This document shows, one piece after another, positions 43,073 through 52,587 of a stretch of 64,000 bases of DNA. Within the stretch, counting starts at the first letter, position 1, and each line of letters begins with the position of its first letter. The notes beneath the pieces were generated by a model that worked only from the letters and a program-made list of their open reading frames with translations, made no database searches and was not told where the DNA came from. Both the position numbers and the translations under genes were made by a program. Source of the stretch: CAWFXC01 sp963819735 (lineage in GTDB: Bacteria; Actinomycetota; Acidimicrobiia; IMCC26256; DASPTH01); assembly GCA_963819735.1 (NCBI GenBank), contig CAWFXC010000005.1, positions 868,001-932,000 on the forward strand. The letters are read 5' to 3'.

Positions 43073-43903
43073 ATGAGCACGTTGACCACAGAGAAGCTCG
43101 GCCATACCGTCGGCGCCGAGGTCGTCGGTGTCGACTGCGACCGGTTGCTGCACGACGATGCGTTGCCGGCCGCCACGCTCGAAGCGTTGGAGGCGAACGG
43201 CGCGCTGGTGTTCCGCGACCTGCACGTCGACGACGCGACGCAGGTGGCGTTCAGCCGGAAGCTCGGCAAGGTGGAGGTGTTCGGCACGGGTGAGCATCCC
43301 GAGATCTTCCGGGTCACCCTCGACCCGACGAAGAACCCCGCTGCCGCATACCTGCGGGGCACGTTCGACTGGCATCTCGACGGCGCCACCGACGACATCC
43401 CGATCATGGCCACGGTGCTGAGCGCGCGTGCGGTCGCGGCGTCGGGTGGTGAAACCGAATTTGCCAGTACCTACGCCGCCTACGACGACCTCGCCGACGC
43501 CGACAAGGAGCGCTACCTCCAACTGCGGGTCGTTCATTCGTTCGAGGCGGCGCAGCGCCTGACCACCCCCGACCCGTCACCCGACGAACTGGCGATGTGG
43601 CGGATGCGGCCGGCCAAGACGCATCCGCTGGTCTGGCGACACCGCTCGGGGCGGCGTTCCCTCGTGCTCGGCGCGACCACCTCTCACGTCGAAGGGATGG
43701 ACCCGGCCGAAGGGCGCGCGCTGCTCGACGACCTGGTGGCGTGGTCGACGACGCCGGAGCGCATCTACCGGCACGAGTGGTCGGTGGGCGACATGGTCAT
43801 CTGGGACAACCGCGGGGTATTGCACCGCGCCTGCCGGTACGACGCGTCGTCGGCGCGCGACATGCATCGCACGACCATCGCCGGGGACGAGCCGATCCAG
43901 TGA
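43073..43903 (+). CDS. TauD/TfdA-family Fe(II)/2-oxoglutarate-dependent dioxygenase
   Basis: A 276-residue dioxygenase. The iron-binding HxD is His101-Leu-Asp103 (FDWHLDGAT), the distal His is in GVLHRACRYD (about 251), and the Arg of DMHRTTI binds 2-oxoglutarate. Members hydroxylate sulfonates, phenoxyacids and similar compounds, releasing CO2 and succinate. It is the middle gene of a three-gene operon and its TGA overlaps the GTG of the CMD gene. Confidence 0.93.
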   Translation: MSTLTTEKLGHTVGAEVVGVDCDRLLHDDALPAATLEALEANGALVFRDLHVDDATQVAFSRKLGKVEVFGTGEHPEIFRVTLDPTKNPAAAYLRGTFDWHLDGATDDIPIMATVLSARAVAASGGETEFASTYAAYDDLADADKERYLQLRVVHSFEAAQRLTTPDPSPDELAMWRMRPAKTHPLVWRHRSGRRSLVLGATTSHVEGMDPAEGRALLDDLVAWSTTPERIYRHEWSVGDMVIWDNRGVLHRACRYDASSARDMHRTTIAGDEPIQ

Positions 43904-44529
43904 GCGACGATTCGGCGCGACCCGTGGTGAGCACTCAGCCGCGCATCTCGCCGGTGCCGAGAGACGAGTGGACCGACGAAGTGGGACAGGCCATCGCGGC
44001 GCTGTTCCCTCCCGGGGCGCAACGACCGGCCCGGCGCCCGAATGGTGGTTCCCGGGGGAACAACGTGCTGGGCACGCTCGCCCGCCATCCCCAGTTGATG
44101 CGGGCGTACCACGTGTTCAACGGCCACATCCTCTTCACGACGTCACTCAGCCCGCGGCAACGCGAGTTGCTCATCCTGCGGGTCGCCGCGGAGCGCGACG
44201 CCGAATACGAGTGGGAGCAACACGTGATCCTCGCCGCGGAAGCCGGGCTCGACGACGACGAGATCGCCCGCATCGTCGACGGCCCGGACGCACCCGGCTG
44301 GTCGGTGGAAGACGCGGCTTTCATCCGGGCGGTCGACGAACTGCTCCGCGACGCCCTGATCACCGACTCGACGTGGGCGACACTGTCCCGCACCCTCGAC
44401 GAGCACCAGTTGATGGACCTCGTCTTCACCGTCGGGGCCTACGACCTGCTGGCGATGGCCTTCCGGTCGTTCGGGGTCCAGCTCGACGAAGACCTCGGCC
44501 CGGGCGGCGTGAGAAGCCTCAAGCGGTGA
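43900..44529 (+). CDS. Carboxymuconolactone decarboxylase-family protein
   Basis: A 209-residue CMD protein beginning at the GTG that overlaps the dioxygenase stop. NVLGTLARHPQLMRAYHVFN, SPRQRELLILRVAAERDAEY and HVILAAEAGLDDDEIARI are the family core, and a second helical part ends in VFTVGAYDLLAMAF. The redox CxxC of AhpD is absent. The role is unknown; in such operons these proteins are thought to process enol-lactones or peroxides. Its 3' end overlaps the convergent LLM gene by 11 bp. Confidence 0.9.
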   Translation: MSDDSARPVVSTQPRISPVPRDEWTDEVGQAIAALFPPGAQRPARRPNGGSRGNNVLGTLARHPQLMRAYHVFNGHILFTTSLSPRQRELLILRVAAERDAEYEWEQHVILAAEAGLDDDEIARIVDGPDAPGWSVEDAAFIRAVDELLRDALITDSTWATLSRTLDEHQLMDLVFTVGAYDLLAMAFRSFGVQLDEDLGPGGVRSLKR

Positions 44530-45346
44530 ACTCGGGCACGACCTCGCGTACGAACCGCTCGACCTGCGCGTCGCCGGACGCGGGCCAGCCGCACACGAGG
44601 TAGCCGTAGCCGGCGTCGCGCCACTTCGCGGCGTGTTGACGCGCGGTGTCGATGTCGTCGAGCGAGAGTGACCCGGCGCGGAGGATGTCGGACGGGTCGC
44701 GGCCCGCTTCGACCGCAAGCTGGTCGATGCGCGCGGAGGTGTCGCGAAGCGAGTTCGGCGTACCGAAGGCGTGCCACGCGTCGGCGTACCGGGCGACCAG
44801 CGGCAGCGTGCGGCGCGGGCCGGTCCCACCGATCCAGATCGGCGGGTGCGGTCGCTGTACCGGCAGTGGCCGGAGCTGCGCGTCGTGCAGGGACACGACC
44901 CGTCCGTCGTACTGGACCACGTCGCCGGTGAAGAGGCGGGTCAAGATCTCGAGCGCGTCCTCGAGCAACGCAAACCGTTCGGGGGTCGACGGGAACGGGA
45001 TGCCGAGCTCGCGGTGTTCCTTCTCGAACCACGCGGCGCCGAGCGACAACTCGAGCCGACCGTGGGACGCGTGGTCGATGGTGAGCGCCTCAGCTGCGAA
45101 CACCGACGGGTGCCGGTAGGTCACGCCGGTCACGAGCAGTCCGAGCCGGATGCGGGTCGTCACCCCGGCCAGCGCGGCGAGCGTGGTCACGCCCTCGAAG
45201 GTCTCGCCGGGGCCGTCTCCGTACATCGGCTGCAGGTGGTCGAAGCCCCAGGCCCCGTCGAAGCCGAGGTCCTCGGCGAGGTGCACCCGGCGCACCAGCT
45301 CGTCCCACGGCATCCGTTGCTGCGCGACGTCCAATCCGAATCGCAT
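44519..45346 (-). CDS. LLM-class (luciferase-like) oxidoreductase, probably F420-dependent
   Basis: A 275-residue TIM-barrel protein. RFGLDVAQQRMPWDELVRRV, GFDGAWGFDHLQPMYGDGPG, RIRLGLLVTGVTYRHPSVFA, GRLELSLGAAWFEKEHRELG and PHPPIWIGGTGPRRTL are typical of the actinobacterial F420-dependent group. The ATG at 45346 starts the first strand; the frame continues 28 codons further up without family features. Substrate unknown. Confidence 0.9.
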   Translation of the reverse strand: MRFGLDVAQQRMPWDELVRRVHLAEDLGFDGAWGFDHLQPMYGDGPGETFEGVTTLAALAGVTTRIRLGLLVTGVTYRHPSVFAAEALTIDHASHGRLELSLGAAWFEKEHRELGIPFPSTPERFALLEDALEILTRLFTGDVVQYDGRVVSLHDAQLRPLPVQRPHPPIWIGGTGPRRTLPLVARYADAWHAFGTPNSLRDTSARIDQLAVEAGRDPSDILRAGSLSLDDIDTARQHAAKWRDAGYGYLVCGWPASGDAQVERFVREVVPEFTA

Positions 45347-45565
45347 GGTCCGGAACACTGTCACAGGCCACGACGAAGCGCCGCCCCGCCACCGCGAACG
45401 CGGCGCCGATCTGGTGCCGGGTGATCTCACGCTACGTGTTCACATGACCGCCTTATGGGGCTATTGTTGGTTCTGCGGGACTTTGCGTCGCGCCGGTAGA
45501 CCATTTCACCCACGCTCGACGCCCCTCCTCACGGCGGACAGTGCTCAGTCGGGAAGGCTCGGAGC

Positions 45566-46231
45566 ATGAGCGACACCCAGGCCCAACGGCTGCAGGCCCT
45601 CTCGATGAAGGCGCGGATACGCGGTCTTCGCCCGCTGGTCAGCGCGTCCCGGCAGTCGCCGAGCCGCCCGTTGATCGAGCGCGACATCGAGCGGTGGGTC
45701 GTGGTGCGCGCCGGTGGCGATCTCCCCGGCATCGAGACGGCCTCGACCGACGACGCCCTGTGCGCGTACCTGGCCGTCTTCCACGAGTTCCGGAACATCT
45801 TCTACTACCGGCTCCAACAAGGCGGTGGGTCGGGAACCCTGATCGCCAAAGCGGCGCGGCGGGTCTGGCGCGACGTGCCCAGCTTCGAGCTGAGCTGTGG
45901 CGACATCGGACCGGGGTTCGTCGCCCGCCACGGGTACAGCACGATCCTGACCGCGGAACGGATCGGCGCGAACTGCCTGGTGCACCACGAAGTCACGTTC
46001 GGCTTCGACGAGGGCTCGGGCCGTTCGCCCCGCGTCGGCGACAACGTCTACATCGGCGCGGGCGCGAAGGTGCTCGGTGACGTGACCATCGGCAACGACG
46101 TACGCATCGGCGCGAACGCGGTGGTCATCACCGACGTCCCCGACGGCTGCACCGCGGTGGGCGTGCCCGCCCGCATCCGCCCGCCGTCGGCGCCGATCGC
46201 GCGCGGACCGGTCGCCGACGCCGAGGGGTAG
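45566..46231 (+). CDS. Serine acetyltransferase-like hexapeptide-repeat protein
   Basis: A 221-residue acyltransferase. The N-terminal helical part (SRPLIERDIERWVVVRAGGD) is followed by a left-handed beta helix with hexapeptide repeats: GANCLVHHEVTFGF, PRVGDNVYIGAGAKVLGDVT and IGNDVRIGANAVVITDVPDG, ending in GVPARI. The layout matches CysE, which acetylates serine for cysteine synthesis. The linker is longer than usual, so other acceptors, such as sugar or lipid moieties, are possible. GGAAGGCTCGGAG precedes the ATG. Confidence 0.85.
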   Translation: MSDTQAQRLQALSMKARIRGLRPLVSASRQSPSRPLIERDIERWVVVRAGGDLPGIETASTDDALCAYLAVFHEFRNIFYYRLQQGGGSGTLIAKAARRVWRDVPSFELSCGDIGPGFVARHGYSTILTAERIGANCLVHHEVTFGFDEGSGRSPRVGDNVYIGAGAKVLGDVTIGNDVRIGANAVVITDVPDGCTAVGVPARIRPPSAPIARGPVADAEG

Positions 46232-46354
46232 CGGGCGCGGCAGCACGCGGACGCCGAGGTTGGACAGCGATGGAGTGTGCTGTCACGATGACGGCGGGAG
46301 GGCATCCCGAAGCTGAAGACGTACCCCAGCCGCCGATGTTCGTCGAGGACGCGC

Positions 46355-46501
46355 ATGCGTGTAGCCAAGCCCGCCCGATGGTGTCTGGGAATTCGCTGGT
46401 GGCGCATGGACCGCCCCGACGGTGACTACCACGTCTGGGCCGTGCGCGTGCCTCGATGGCGGCGGTTGGGCGCGCGCCTGCCCGACTCGACACCGGACTG
46501 A
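46355..46501 (+). CDS. Possible small basic protein of 48 residues
   Basis: An ATG at 46355 behind GAGGA opens a 48-codon frame rich in Arg and Trp (RVAKPARWCLGIRWWRMDRP). No family is recognised, and a GC-rich background makes short frames common. It lies between the acetyltransferase and the membrane protein at 46527. Confidence 0.22.
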   Translation: MRVAKPARWCLGIRWWRMDRPDGDYHVWAVRVPRWRRLGARLPDSTPD

Positions 46502-46526
46502 ACCGCTCGGAGTCGGGAGTGACCGC

Positions 46527-46901
46527 ATGAACCTCGGACGGGTGAGCAGCGCGGCGTTGATGCTGTCGGGAGTCGCGGGAGTGCTCACACCGGCCAGCGT
46601 CGCGTCCGCCCTCGACCTCACCCCGGGCTCGCCGCGGGGCGTCGCCGAGACGCGTGCCGGCCTGGGCGGGACCTACGCGGCCCTCGGCGGGTGGGCGCTC
46701 GTCAGCCGGGACCCCGCGGCCCAGATGGCCGTCGGCGTCACCTGGCTGGGTGCCGCGGGCGTGCGCCTGGCCACGCTCGTCGTCGACCGCCCGCGCACCG
46801 ACTGGGCGTTCTGGGGCTACCTCGCGGCCGAGATCGGCTTCGGCGCCACCGCCCTGGCGGCGGCGGCTTCGGGAGCTCGGCATCAACTCGGGACGCGCTG
46901 A
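46527..46901 (+). CDS. Small integral membrane protein, DUF4345-like
   Basis: A 124-residue protein with four hydrophobic segments (SSAALMLSGVAGVLTPASVA; TYAALGGWALVS; AVGVTWLGAAGVRLATLVV; GYLAAEIGFGATALAAAAS). The spacing and the RGVAETRAGLGGTY loop resemble the four-helix DUF4345 family. CGGGAG stands before the ATG. The function is unknown. Confidence 0.72.
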   Translation: MNLGRVSSAALMLSGVAGVLTPASVASALDLTPGSPRGVAETRAGLGGTYAALGGWALVSRDPAAQMAVGVTWLGAAGVRLATLVVDRPRTDWAFWGYLAAEIGFGATALAAAASGARHQLGTR

Positions 46902-47056
46902 GGCCGACACTTCTTCTCGGAAGTGACGCACGGGCTACGGCTCTCGATCGCGTTCACGCTCCTCTGCTTCGGAGTGCTCGAGGGTCTCGGCGGCCAAGAC
47001 GTACGTCGTCGCGGCGCGCGACGTCGGCCGACCGATCACCTGGTAGCGCGGCGCGG

Positions 47057-48739
47057 TCACTCTTCGACGAACACGTTGTCCGACTCGCCCGAGAGCACCT
47101 GCTTCATCACCTTGCCGTTCGCGGTGCGGGGGAGCGGCTCGATGCGGAACTCGAGGATCGACGGCACCTTGTAGGACGCGAGCTTCTCGGCGCAGAACGC
47201 CAGCAGTTCGTCGACGGTCGGCGTCGCGCCGACGCGCAACACGACGACCGCCTTCACCTCCTGGCCGTACGTCGGGTCGTCGACCCCGTAGACGGCGGCT
47301 TCGGCGACGTCGGGGTGTTCGTCGAGCCGGTTCTCGATCTCGAACGGATAGATGTTCTCGCCGCCGCGGATGATCAGGTCGCGCAGCCGTGACGCGATGA
47401 AGAGGACGCCGTCCTCGATGCGGCCGAAGTCGCCGGTGCGGATCCAGCGACCGGCGAGGATCGTCTCCGCGTTGGCCGCGTCGTTGTGCCAGTAGCCGAG
47501 CATCGACTGGCAGCTGCGGGCCTCCACGTTGCCTTCCGCACCCTCTGGCAGCACCGCGCCGGCGTCGTCGGTGATCCGGAGCGTCACCGTCGGCAACGCC
47601 GGCCCCACGCACTCCGGCGCGGCGCGGAGCATCCAGTTGGGCGCGAAGCTCAGGAGCCCGGTCTCGGTCGATCCGTACCCACTCGACATCGTCCCTTCGA
47701 GGTGCGGGAAGCGCTCCTCGGTCTGCCGGATGATCGCGGGCGGCGTCGCCGAGCCCCCCACGCCGACGCTGACGAGCTGGCGGGGGTCGAGCGTCTCGCT
47801 GTCGGGGTGCTCGAGCAGCCGCACGATGTGGGTCGTGCCCCCACCCCACATGCCGACGCCTTCCTGCTTGGTCAGCGCGATGACCGCCGCCGGATCGAAG
47901 CGTCCGAGCGGCCACACGCTCTTCGCCCCCGTCATCACCGAGCCGACGACCATGGACAGGCCCGAGACGTGGAACAGGGGATACGGCGCGAGGCGCACCG
48001 GTGGCGGGCCCGTCGGTGCGGTCCGGCCGGCCAGGGCGGCGCCGCGCGCGCCGGTGAACGACTGCGCCATCAGGTAGGCGACCACGGCCCGATGCGACAG
48101 GACCGCGGCCTTCGGGCGACCGGTCGTGCCGCTGGTGAAGATGAGCATGAAGGGATCGTCTTCGGCGATGGGGGAATCCGGCAGCGCGGTCACGCCCGCC
48201 TCCGCGACGCTCGCGAAATCGCGTTCGACGATCACCGTCGGCACGCCGGGGTCGCCCTCGAGCCGGGCGCGGCGCTTCTCGTCCATGATCAGCAGGGTCG
48301 GGCTGGTGAGCTCGATGGCCGTGCGCATCTCGGCGCCGGTCCACCAACCGTTCATGGCGACGAGGACCGCGTTCAGGCTGGCGCAGGCCCAGAACGTCAG
48401 GACCCACTCGGGACAGTTGGCGGCGCAGACCGCCACCCGGTCGCCGGCGCCGACCCCGTGGCGATCACGGAGCCCCGCGGCGAGCGACGCGACCTCCTCC
48501 GCCAATTGGTCGAAACGGAACCGGCGGCCGTCCCCGAACACGTAGCAGTCCCGCTCGCCGAAGCGTGCGCTACCGGCGAGCACCTCGCGCAGCGAGCGTG
48601 CCCGCTGACGGAAGACGGGGAGTCGTTCACCGAGTACGTCCTCGTCGATCAGCTCGAAGGCCTGGCCCGGCGCGGTCAACTGCTCGGTCACGCGCTGGAT
48701 CTCGAGGAGACGCGCGTCACCGGCGAAAGGGGTCGTCAT
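47057..48739 (-). CDS. Acyl-CoA synthetase / AMP-dependent ligase
   Basis: A 560-residue ANL-family ligase that makes an acyl-CoA from a free acid. Motifs are FTSGTTGRPKAAVLSH, the A5 motif SGYGSTETG, RTGDFGRIEDGV, the hinge SRLRDLIIRGGENI and the C-terminal Lys in RTANGKVMKQVLS. The ATG at 48739 fits the family length; the frame continues upstream over unrelated sequence. It is separated from the operator-controlled block and has no neighbours on its strand, so its acid substrate is open. Confidence 0.93.
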   Translation of the reverse strand: MTTPFAGDARLLEIQRVTEQLTAPGQAFELIDEDVLGERLPVFRQRARSLREVLAGSARFGERDCYVFGDGRRFRFDQLAEEVASLAAGLRDRHGVGAGDRVAVCAANCPEWVLTFWACASLNAVLVAMNGWWTGAEMRTAIELTSPTLLIMDEKRRARLEGDPGVPTVIVERDFASVAEAGVTALPDSPIAEDDPFMLIFTSGTTGRPKAAVLSHRAVVAYLMAQSFTGARGAALAGRTAPTGPPPVRLAPYPLFHVSGLSMVVGSVMTGAKSVWPLGRFDPAAVIALTKQEGVGMWGGGTTHIVRLLEHPDSETLDPRQLVSVGVGGSATPPAIIRQTEERFPHLEGTMSSGYGSTETGLLSFAPNWMLRAAPECVGPALPTVTLRITDDAGAVLPEGAEGNVEARSCQSMLGYWHNDAANAETILAGRWIRTGDFGRIEDGVLFIASRLRDLIIRGGENIYPFEIENRLDEHPDVAEAAVYGVDDPTYGQEVKAVVVLRVGATPTVDELLAFCAEKLASYKVPSILEFRIEPLPRTANGKVMKQVLSGESDNVFVEE

Positions 48740-48939
48740 GCCCGCAGTTCTATCGCGCCGTCGCGGGCAGGGGCACCAGCCGCGGGAACGGACATCGCTT
48801 GTCGGCCCGACTCCCGGAGTTTCAACACTTCGACAACTCTTGCCGCGTGCGACCGCGGCCCGCGCGCGGCTGGTTACCGTGCAGGTCGATGCTCGCGTCG
48901 TCGGTCCACGCCACTGCTCGGCGCATGTAGGACGCACCG

Positions 48940-50037
48940 ATGCGATCACGTGCCGTCGTCCTGTGTTCGTTGCTCGTGTTCGTGGTGGTGCAGGGTGCCG
49001 CGACTCCCGCGGGCGCCGACACCGCGTCGGACCTGGCCGCGGCCCGGCAGAAGGTGGCCGACGCGCAGGCCGCGGCCGACGCATCGGCAGCGGCCCAGAG
49101 CAACGCCGAGGGCCGGTACGAGGAGCTCCAACAGCGGATCACCGCGCTGGAGAACGTCATCCAGGCCGCCCAGGCGCGCGCCGCGGTCTTGCAGAGCTTC
49201 GTACGCCAACGCGCCGTCGCCGCTTATACCCAACACGGCAACACGAAGCTCGACGTGATGTTCTCGGCCGACAGTCCACTCGACGCGGCGCGCCGTGCCG
49301 AACTGCTCGACCATGCCAACCAGGACGACAACCTCGCGGTGAAGAAGCTCGCGGCGGTGCGGGCCGACCTCAGCACCCAGGAGAAGGAAGCGCAGCAACA
49401 ACGCGACGAAGCGCAGCAGGTGAAGGATCAACTCCAGGCGAAGAACGCCGCGATCCAGTCGAACCTCGCCGCCGCCAGCGCGGCGCGTGACCAACTGGCG
49501 GCACTCCTCGAACGCGAGCAGGCGAACGCCGCCGCCGCAGCCGAACTCGCCCGTCTCCGCGCGGTGCAGGCAGCGAGCCAGGCCGCGCCGTCGAACGGCG
49601 GTGGCGGTCAGAACGTCAGTGCCGGCCAGGTGATCGCCAATCCCGGTGGCGGTTCGTTCCAGTGCCCGGTCGTCGGCTCCGCCTACACCGACAGCTACGG
49701 CCCCCGAGGTGGCGGCTTCCACTACGGCATCGACATGTTGGCGCCCACCGGAGTCCCCGAGGTCGCGGTGAAGGCGGGCACGGTGAGCTACATGGCGATG
49801 GACGGCGACGGTGGGAACGAGGGCTACCTCGCCGCCGACGACGGCAACGTCTACTACTACGCCCACATGTCGCAGTTCGTCGGTGGACCGCGCGCGGTGG
49901 CGCAGGGCGAAGTGATCGGGTTGGTGGGATCGACCGGCGACGCCACCGCGCCGCACCTGCACTTCGAGATCCGCATCGGCGGCGCGAACGGGCAGAAGAT
50001 CGACCCGTACCCGACGCTCAAAGCCGCGGGGTGCTGA
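48940..50037 (+). CDS. Secreted M23 (LytM-type) peptidase with coiled coil
   Basis: A 365-residue exported protein. The signal peptide covers residues 1-26 (cleavage after AGA), residues 30-210 form an Ala/Gln-rich coiled coil, and a Gly-rich linker leads to the M23 domain (about 240-365). Zinc ligands are visible in HYGID (His261, Asp265) and HLHFE (His339, His341). Such NlpD/RipA-like hydrolases cut peptidoglycan cross-bridges or, if inactive, activate amidases at the septum. Here the ligands are intact, so it is probably active. AGGA lies before the ATG. Confidence 0.93.
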   Translation: MRSRAVVLCSLLVFVVVQGAATPAGADTASDLAAARQKVADAQAAADASAAAQSNAEGRYEELQQRITALENVIQAAQARAAVLQSFVRQRAVAAYTQHGNTKLDVMFSADSPLDAARRAELLDHANQDDNLAVKKLAAVRADLSTQEKEAQQQRDEAQQVKDQLQAKNAAIQSNLAAASAARDQLAALLEREQANAAAAAELARLRAVQAASQAAPSNGGGGQNVSAGQVIANPGGGSFQCPVVGSAYTDSYGPRGGGFHYGIDMLAPTGVPEVAVKAGTVSYMAMDGDGGNEGYLAADDGNVYYYAHMSQFVGGPRAVAQGEVIGLVGSTGDATAPHLHFEIRIGGANGQKIDPYPTLKAAGC

Positions 50038-50066
50038 TCCGGCCGTGGCGCTGAGGACCTTCGGCT

Positions 50067-50090
50067 AAGGCCCTTCGTCCTTGGGCCCTT
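50067..50090 (+). terminator. Possible terminator hairpin behind the M23 peptidase gene
   Basis: GGCCC (50069-50073) can pair with GGGCC (50083-50087) around a 9-base loop, followed by CTTGT. The stem is short, so support is modest. Confidence 0.35.
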
Positions 50091-50154
50091 GTCCCCGACC
50101 CGCGGGAGTGGCACAGTCTTACTACTCGTTCAGCCTCGGGGGATGGAGGGCGAG

Positions 50155-50808
50155 ATGACGCTTCGACGTTGGTTGGCGCTGGGTGGCGTGGTGGCCCCGG
50201 TCCTCATCGTGTTGGGCTTCACGGTCGTCGGGGGGAGCACGCCCGACGACAAGGCCAGCGCCGCGAAGGTGGTGTCGTACTACCGGGACCACAAGGACGC
50301 GAGCATGGTCGCGGCGTTGATGGTCGCCATCGGTGCGGTGCTGCTCGTGCTCTTCGCGGCCCGGCTGCGTGAGGTATTGCGGGGCGGTCGGTCGGGGAGT
50401 GACCTGCTCCCCATCACGGTGTTCGGGGGCTTCCTGATCCTCGCGACCGGGCTGCTCCTCATGGCCCTCGTGCACTTCGCACTGGTGCAGGCCGCCGATC
50501 ATCGCTTCGCATCACCGGCGCAAACGCTCAACGTCCTCGACAGCAACGACTTCTTCGTTCTCCTCGGAGGGATGTGCCTCGTGATGCTGGCGTCGGGCAT
50601 CGCGATCGTGCGCCGTCCGGTGCTGCCCCGGTGGCTGGGTTGGACGGCGATCGTGGTCGCGGTGTTGTCGCTCGCCGGACCGGCCGGATTCTTCGGCCTG
50701 ATCCTCGGCACGGTGTGGATCTTCGTCGTCGCGATCCTGATCTTCACCCGCGACGACGAAACGGTGGTCGACGAGGTCGACGTCACCGAGGTGGTGGTGA
50801 GCTACTGA
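50155..50808 (+). CDS. Integral membrane protein of unknown function
   Basis: A 217-residue protein with six hydrophobic segments, for example WLALGGVVAPVLIVLGFTV, MVAALMVAIGAVLLVLFA, LPITVFGGFLILATGLLLMA and WTAIVVAVLSLAGPAGFFGL, and an acidic tail (DDETVVDEVDVTEVVV). It resembles DUF4386-like actinobacterial membrane proteins, but I cannot be precise. GGAGGGCGAG precedes the ATG at 50155; an ATG at 50143 is also possible. Confidence 0.75.
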   Translation: MTLRRWLALGGVVAPVLIVLGFTVVGGSTPDDKASAAKVVSYYRDHKDASMVAALMVAIGAVLLVLFAARLREVLRGGRSGSDLLPITVFGGFLILATGLLLMALVHFALVQAADHRFASPAQTLNVLDSNDFFVLLGGMCLVMLASGIAIVRRPVLPRWLGWTAIVVAVLSLAGPAGFFGLILGTVWIFVVAILIFTRDDETVVDEVDVTEVVVSY

Positions 50809-50842
50809 CGTCTCGGTCGTCCCGCCGGCGGGACGACCAGCG

Positions 50843-51562
50843 TCAGAGGTTGCGCCGGAGCAGTGAGTGGACGCGTTCCCAGTGCAGCTCGGAGGCGGCG
50901 CGGTCGTAGCGTTCGCCGGGCGGCGCGAACCCGTGCACCGCGTCGGTGATGCGGTCGAGCGTGTAGCTGACCCCGGCCGCGTCGAGGGCGGCCTCCATCA
51001 CCGGGATGGTCTCGGGCGGCGCGCTCTGGTCGGGATCGACCCACGCGAGGTGGATCTCCGCGCGCACGCGATCGAGGCCGCGATGCGGCGAGTCGTCGGT
51101 GTCGCGCACCAGGCGGCCGCCGTGGATCGATGCAGCGGCCGCCACCCGTTCCGGCAACTCGCGCGCCAGCGCGATGGCGAGGCCTCCGCTCATGCAGAAG
51201 CCGACCACGCCCACGTCGCCGTCGTCGGCGGCCGCGTCGTCGGCCGCGACCGAGAGCAGCGCCTCGGCGTCGCCGACGATGTTGGTCAGGGTGACGGTGC
51301 CCATCAACTCTCGCCGCGCCTGCATGTCGGCGTCGCTCGAACCGAACTCGCGGAACGGTCCTCCGCGATAGAAGAGGTAGGGCAGCATCACGTAGTAGCC
51401 GGCGGTGGCCAGTCGTGACGCCATGTCCTTGAGCGCGGGACGGACGCTCGGCGCGTCCATCAGGTAGAGCACCACCGGGTGCGGTCCGTCGTGCTCGGGG
51501 TGGAAGATGAACGCGGTCATCGTTCCGTCCGGCGTCGCCACCTCGATCTGTCGTTCGATCAT
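50843..51562 (-). CDS. Dienelactone hydrolase-family protein
   Basis: A 239-residue alpha/beta hydrolase. The nucleophile Cys123 is in GFCMSGG, the DLH signature; the acid lies in WVDPDQSAPPE and the His in DAVHGFAPPGE. Dienelactone hydrolases open lactone rings made in chlorocatechol-type pathways; many relatives act on other esters. The ATG at 51562 starts the family-typical IERQIEVATPDGTMTAFIF; the longer open frame upstream merges with the next gene and is not coding. It lies 41 bp behind the quinone-reductase-like gene. Confidence 0.92.
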   Translation of the reverse strand: MIERQIEVATPDGTMTAFIFHPEHDGPHPVVLYLMDAPSVRPALKDMASRLATAGYYVMLPYLFYRGGPFREFGSSDADMQARRELMGTVTLTNIVGDAEALLSVAADDAAADDGDVGVVGFCMSGGLAIALARELPERVAAAASIHGGRLVRDTDDSPHRGLDRVRAEIHLAWVDPDQSAPPETIPVMEAALDAAGVSYTLDRITDAVHGFAPPGERYDRAASELHWERVHSLLRRNL

Positions 51563-51603
51563 GTGCGTCAGTCTCGCATTCGGGGTCGGCGCGCTCGGGT
51601 CGG

Positions 51604-52548
51604 CTACGGGACGAGCGCGATCTTGCCGCGCACGTGGCCGGCGGCGACTTCCCGGTGCGCGGCGGCCGCTTCCGCGAGCGGGTAGGTCCGCGCGACGAAG
51701 ACGGTCAGCGTGCCCGCGGCGACCCGGTCGACGAGCTCCAGACGCGCCGCGCTCCGCACCTCCGCGCCCGGGTCGGCGCCCGGCGCGCCGCCGAGGACCT
51801 TCACCCCGGCGGCGAACGCGGCCCGAGTGCCCACGATCGTCGTGAGGCGCGCCGGGTCGCGCAACACGGCGCGCGAGACCTCGAGCGCTTCCGGCGTTCC
51901 GACGCCGTCGATCGCGGCATTGATGCCGTCGGGTGCCGCGTCCTGCACCCGCGCCAGCAGGCCGGGTCCGTGCGCGACCGGCTCGGCACCGAGCGAGCGC
52001 AGGAAGGCGTGGTTCGTCTCGCTTGCCGTCCCAATCACGCGCGCCCCGCGGTCGAGCGCGATCTGGATCGCCGCGACGCCGACGCCTCCGGCCGCGCCGT
52101 GGAAGAGCAGCGTGTCGCCGGGGCCGACGGCGACGGCCGTCAACGCGTGGATCGCGGTGACGCCGACGAGCATGAGCCCCGACGCCTCCGTCCACGGCAT
52201 CCCGGGCGGCTTCGGCACGACCGATGTGGCCGGTACCACGACCCGATCGGCGTACGCCCCGTCGATGCGGAACGCGATCACCTCGTCGCCCACCGAGACC
52301 GGACCGCGGGGGCCCACGGCCGCGCCGCCGATCGCCTGTACCACTCCCGACGCCTCGGAGCCGAGCGCCAGAGGGAACTGCGGGGCCGGCCCGAATCCGC
52401 CTCCGTAACGCTTGTAGTCGACCGGGTTCACGCCGGCGGCGCGGACCTGGAGCAGGACCTCGCCCGGGCCGGGCTCGGAATCCGGCGCTTCGACCAGAGC
52501 GAGCACCTCGGGCCCACCGATGCCGGTGGCCACCACGCGGCGCTTCAT
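51604..52548 (-). CDS. NADPH-dependent quinone oxidoreductase-like protein (MDR superfamily)
   Basis: A 314-residue medium-chain reductase of the zinc-free type. The N-terminal GroES-like domain has LLQVRAAGVNPVDYKRYGG, and the Rossmann domain has FHGAAGGVGVAAIQIA and GTASETNHAFLRSLGAEPV. No structural zinc cysteines are present, which fits quinone or enone reduction. It probably forms an operon with the dienelactone hydrolase. Confidence 0.92.
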   Translation of the reverse strand: MKRRVVATGIGGPEVLALVEAPDSEPGPGEVLLQVRAAGVNPVDYKRYGGGFGPAPQFPLALGSEASGVVQAIGGAAVGPRGPVSVGDEVIAFRIDGAYADRVVVPATSVVPKPPGMPWTEASGLMLVGVTAIHALTAVAVGPGDTLLFHGAAGGVGVAAIQIALDRGARVIGTASETNHAFLRSLGAEPVAHGPGLLARVQDAAPDGINAAIDGVGTPEALEVSRAVLRDPARLTTIVGTRAAFAAGVKVLGGAPGADPGAEVRSAARLELVDRVAAGTLTVFVARTYPLAEAAAAHREVAAGHVRGKIALVP

Positions 52549-52587
52549 ACCGGTCGGGGACGTTCGGCCGGAGCCGGATTCGCGGTC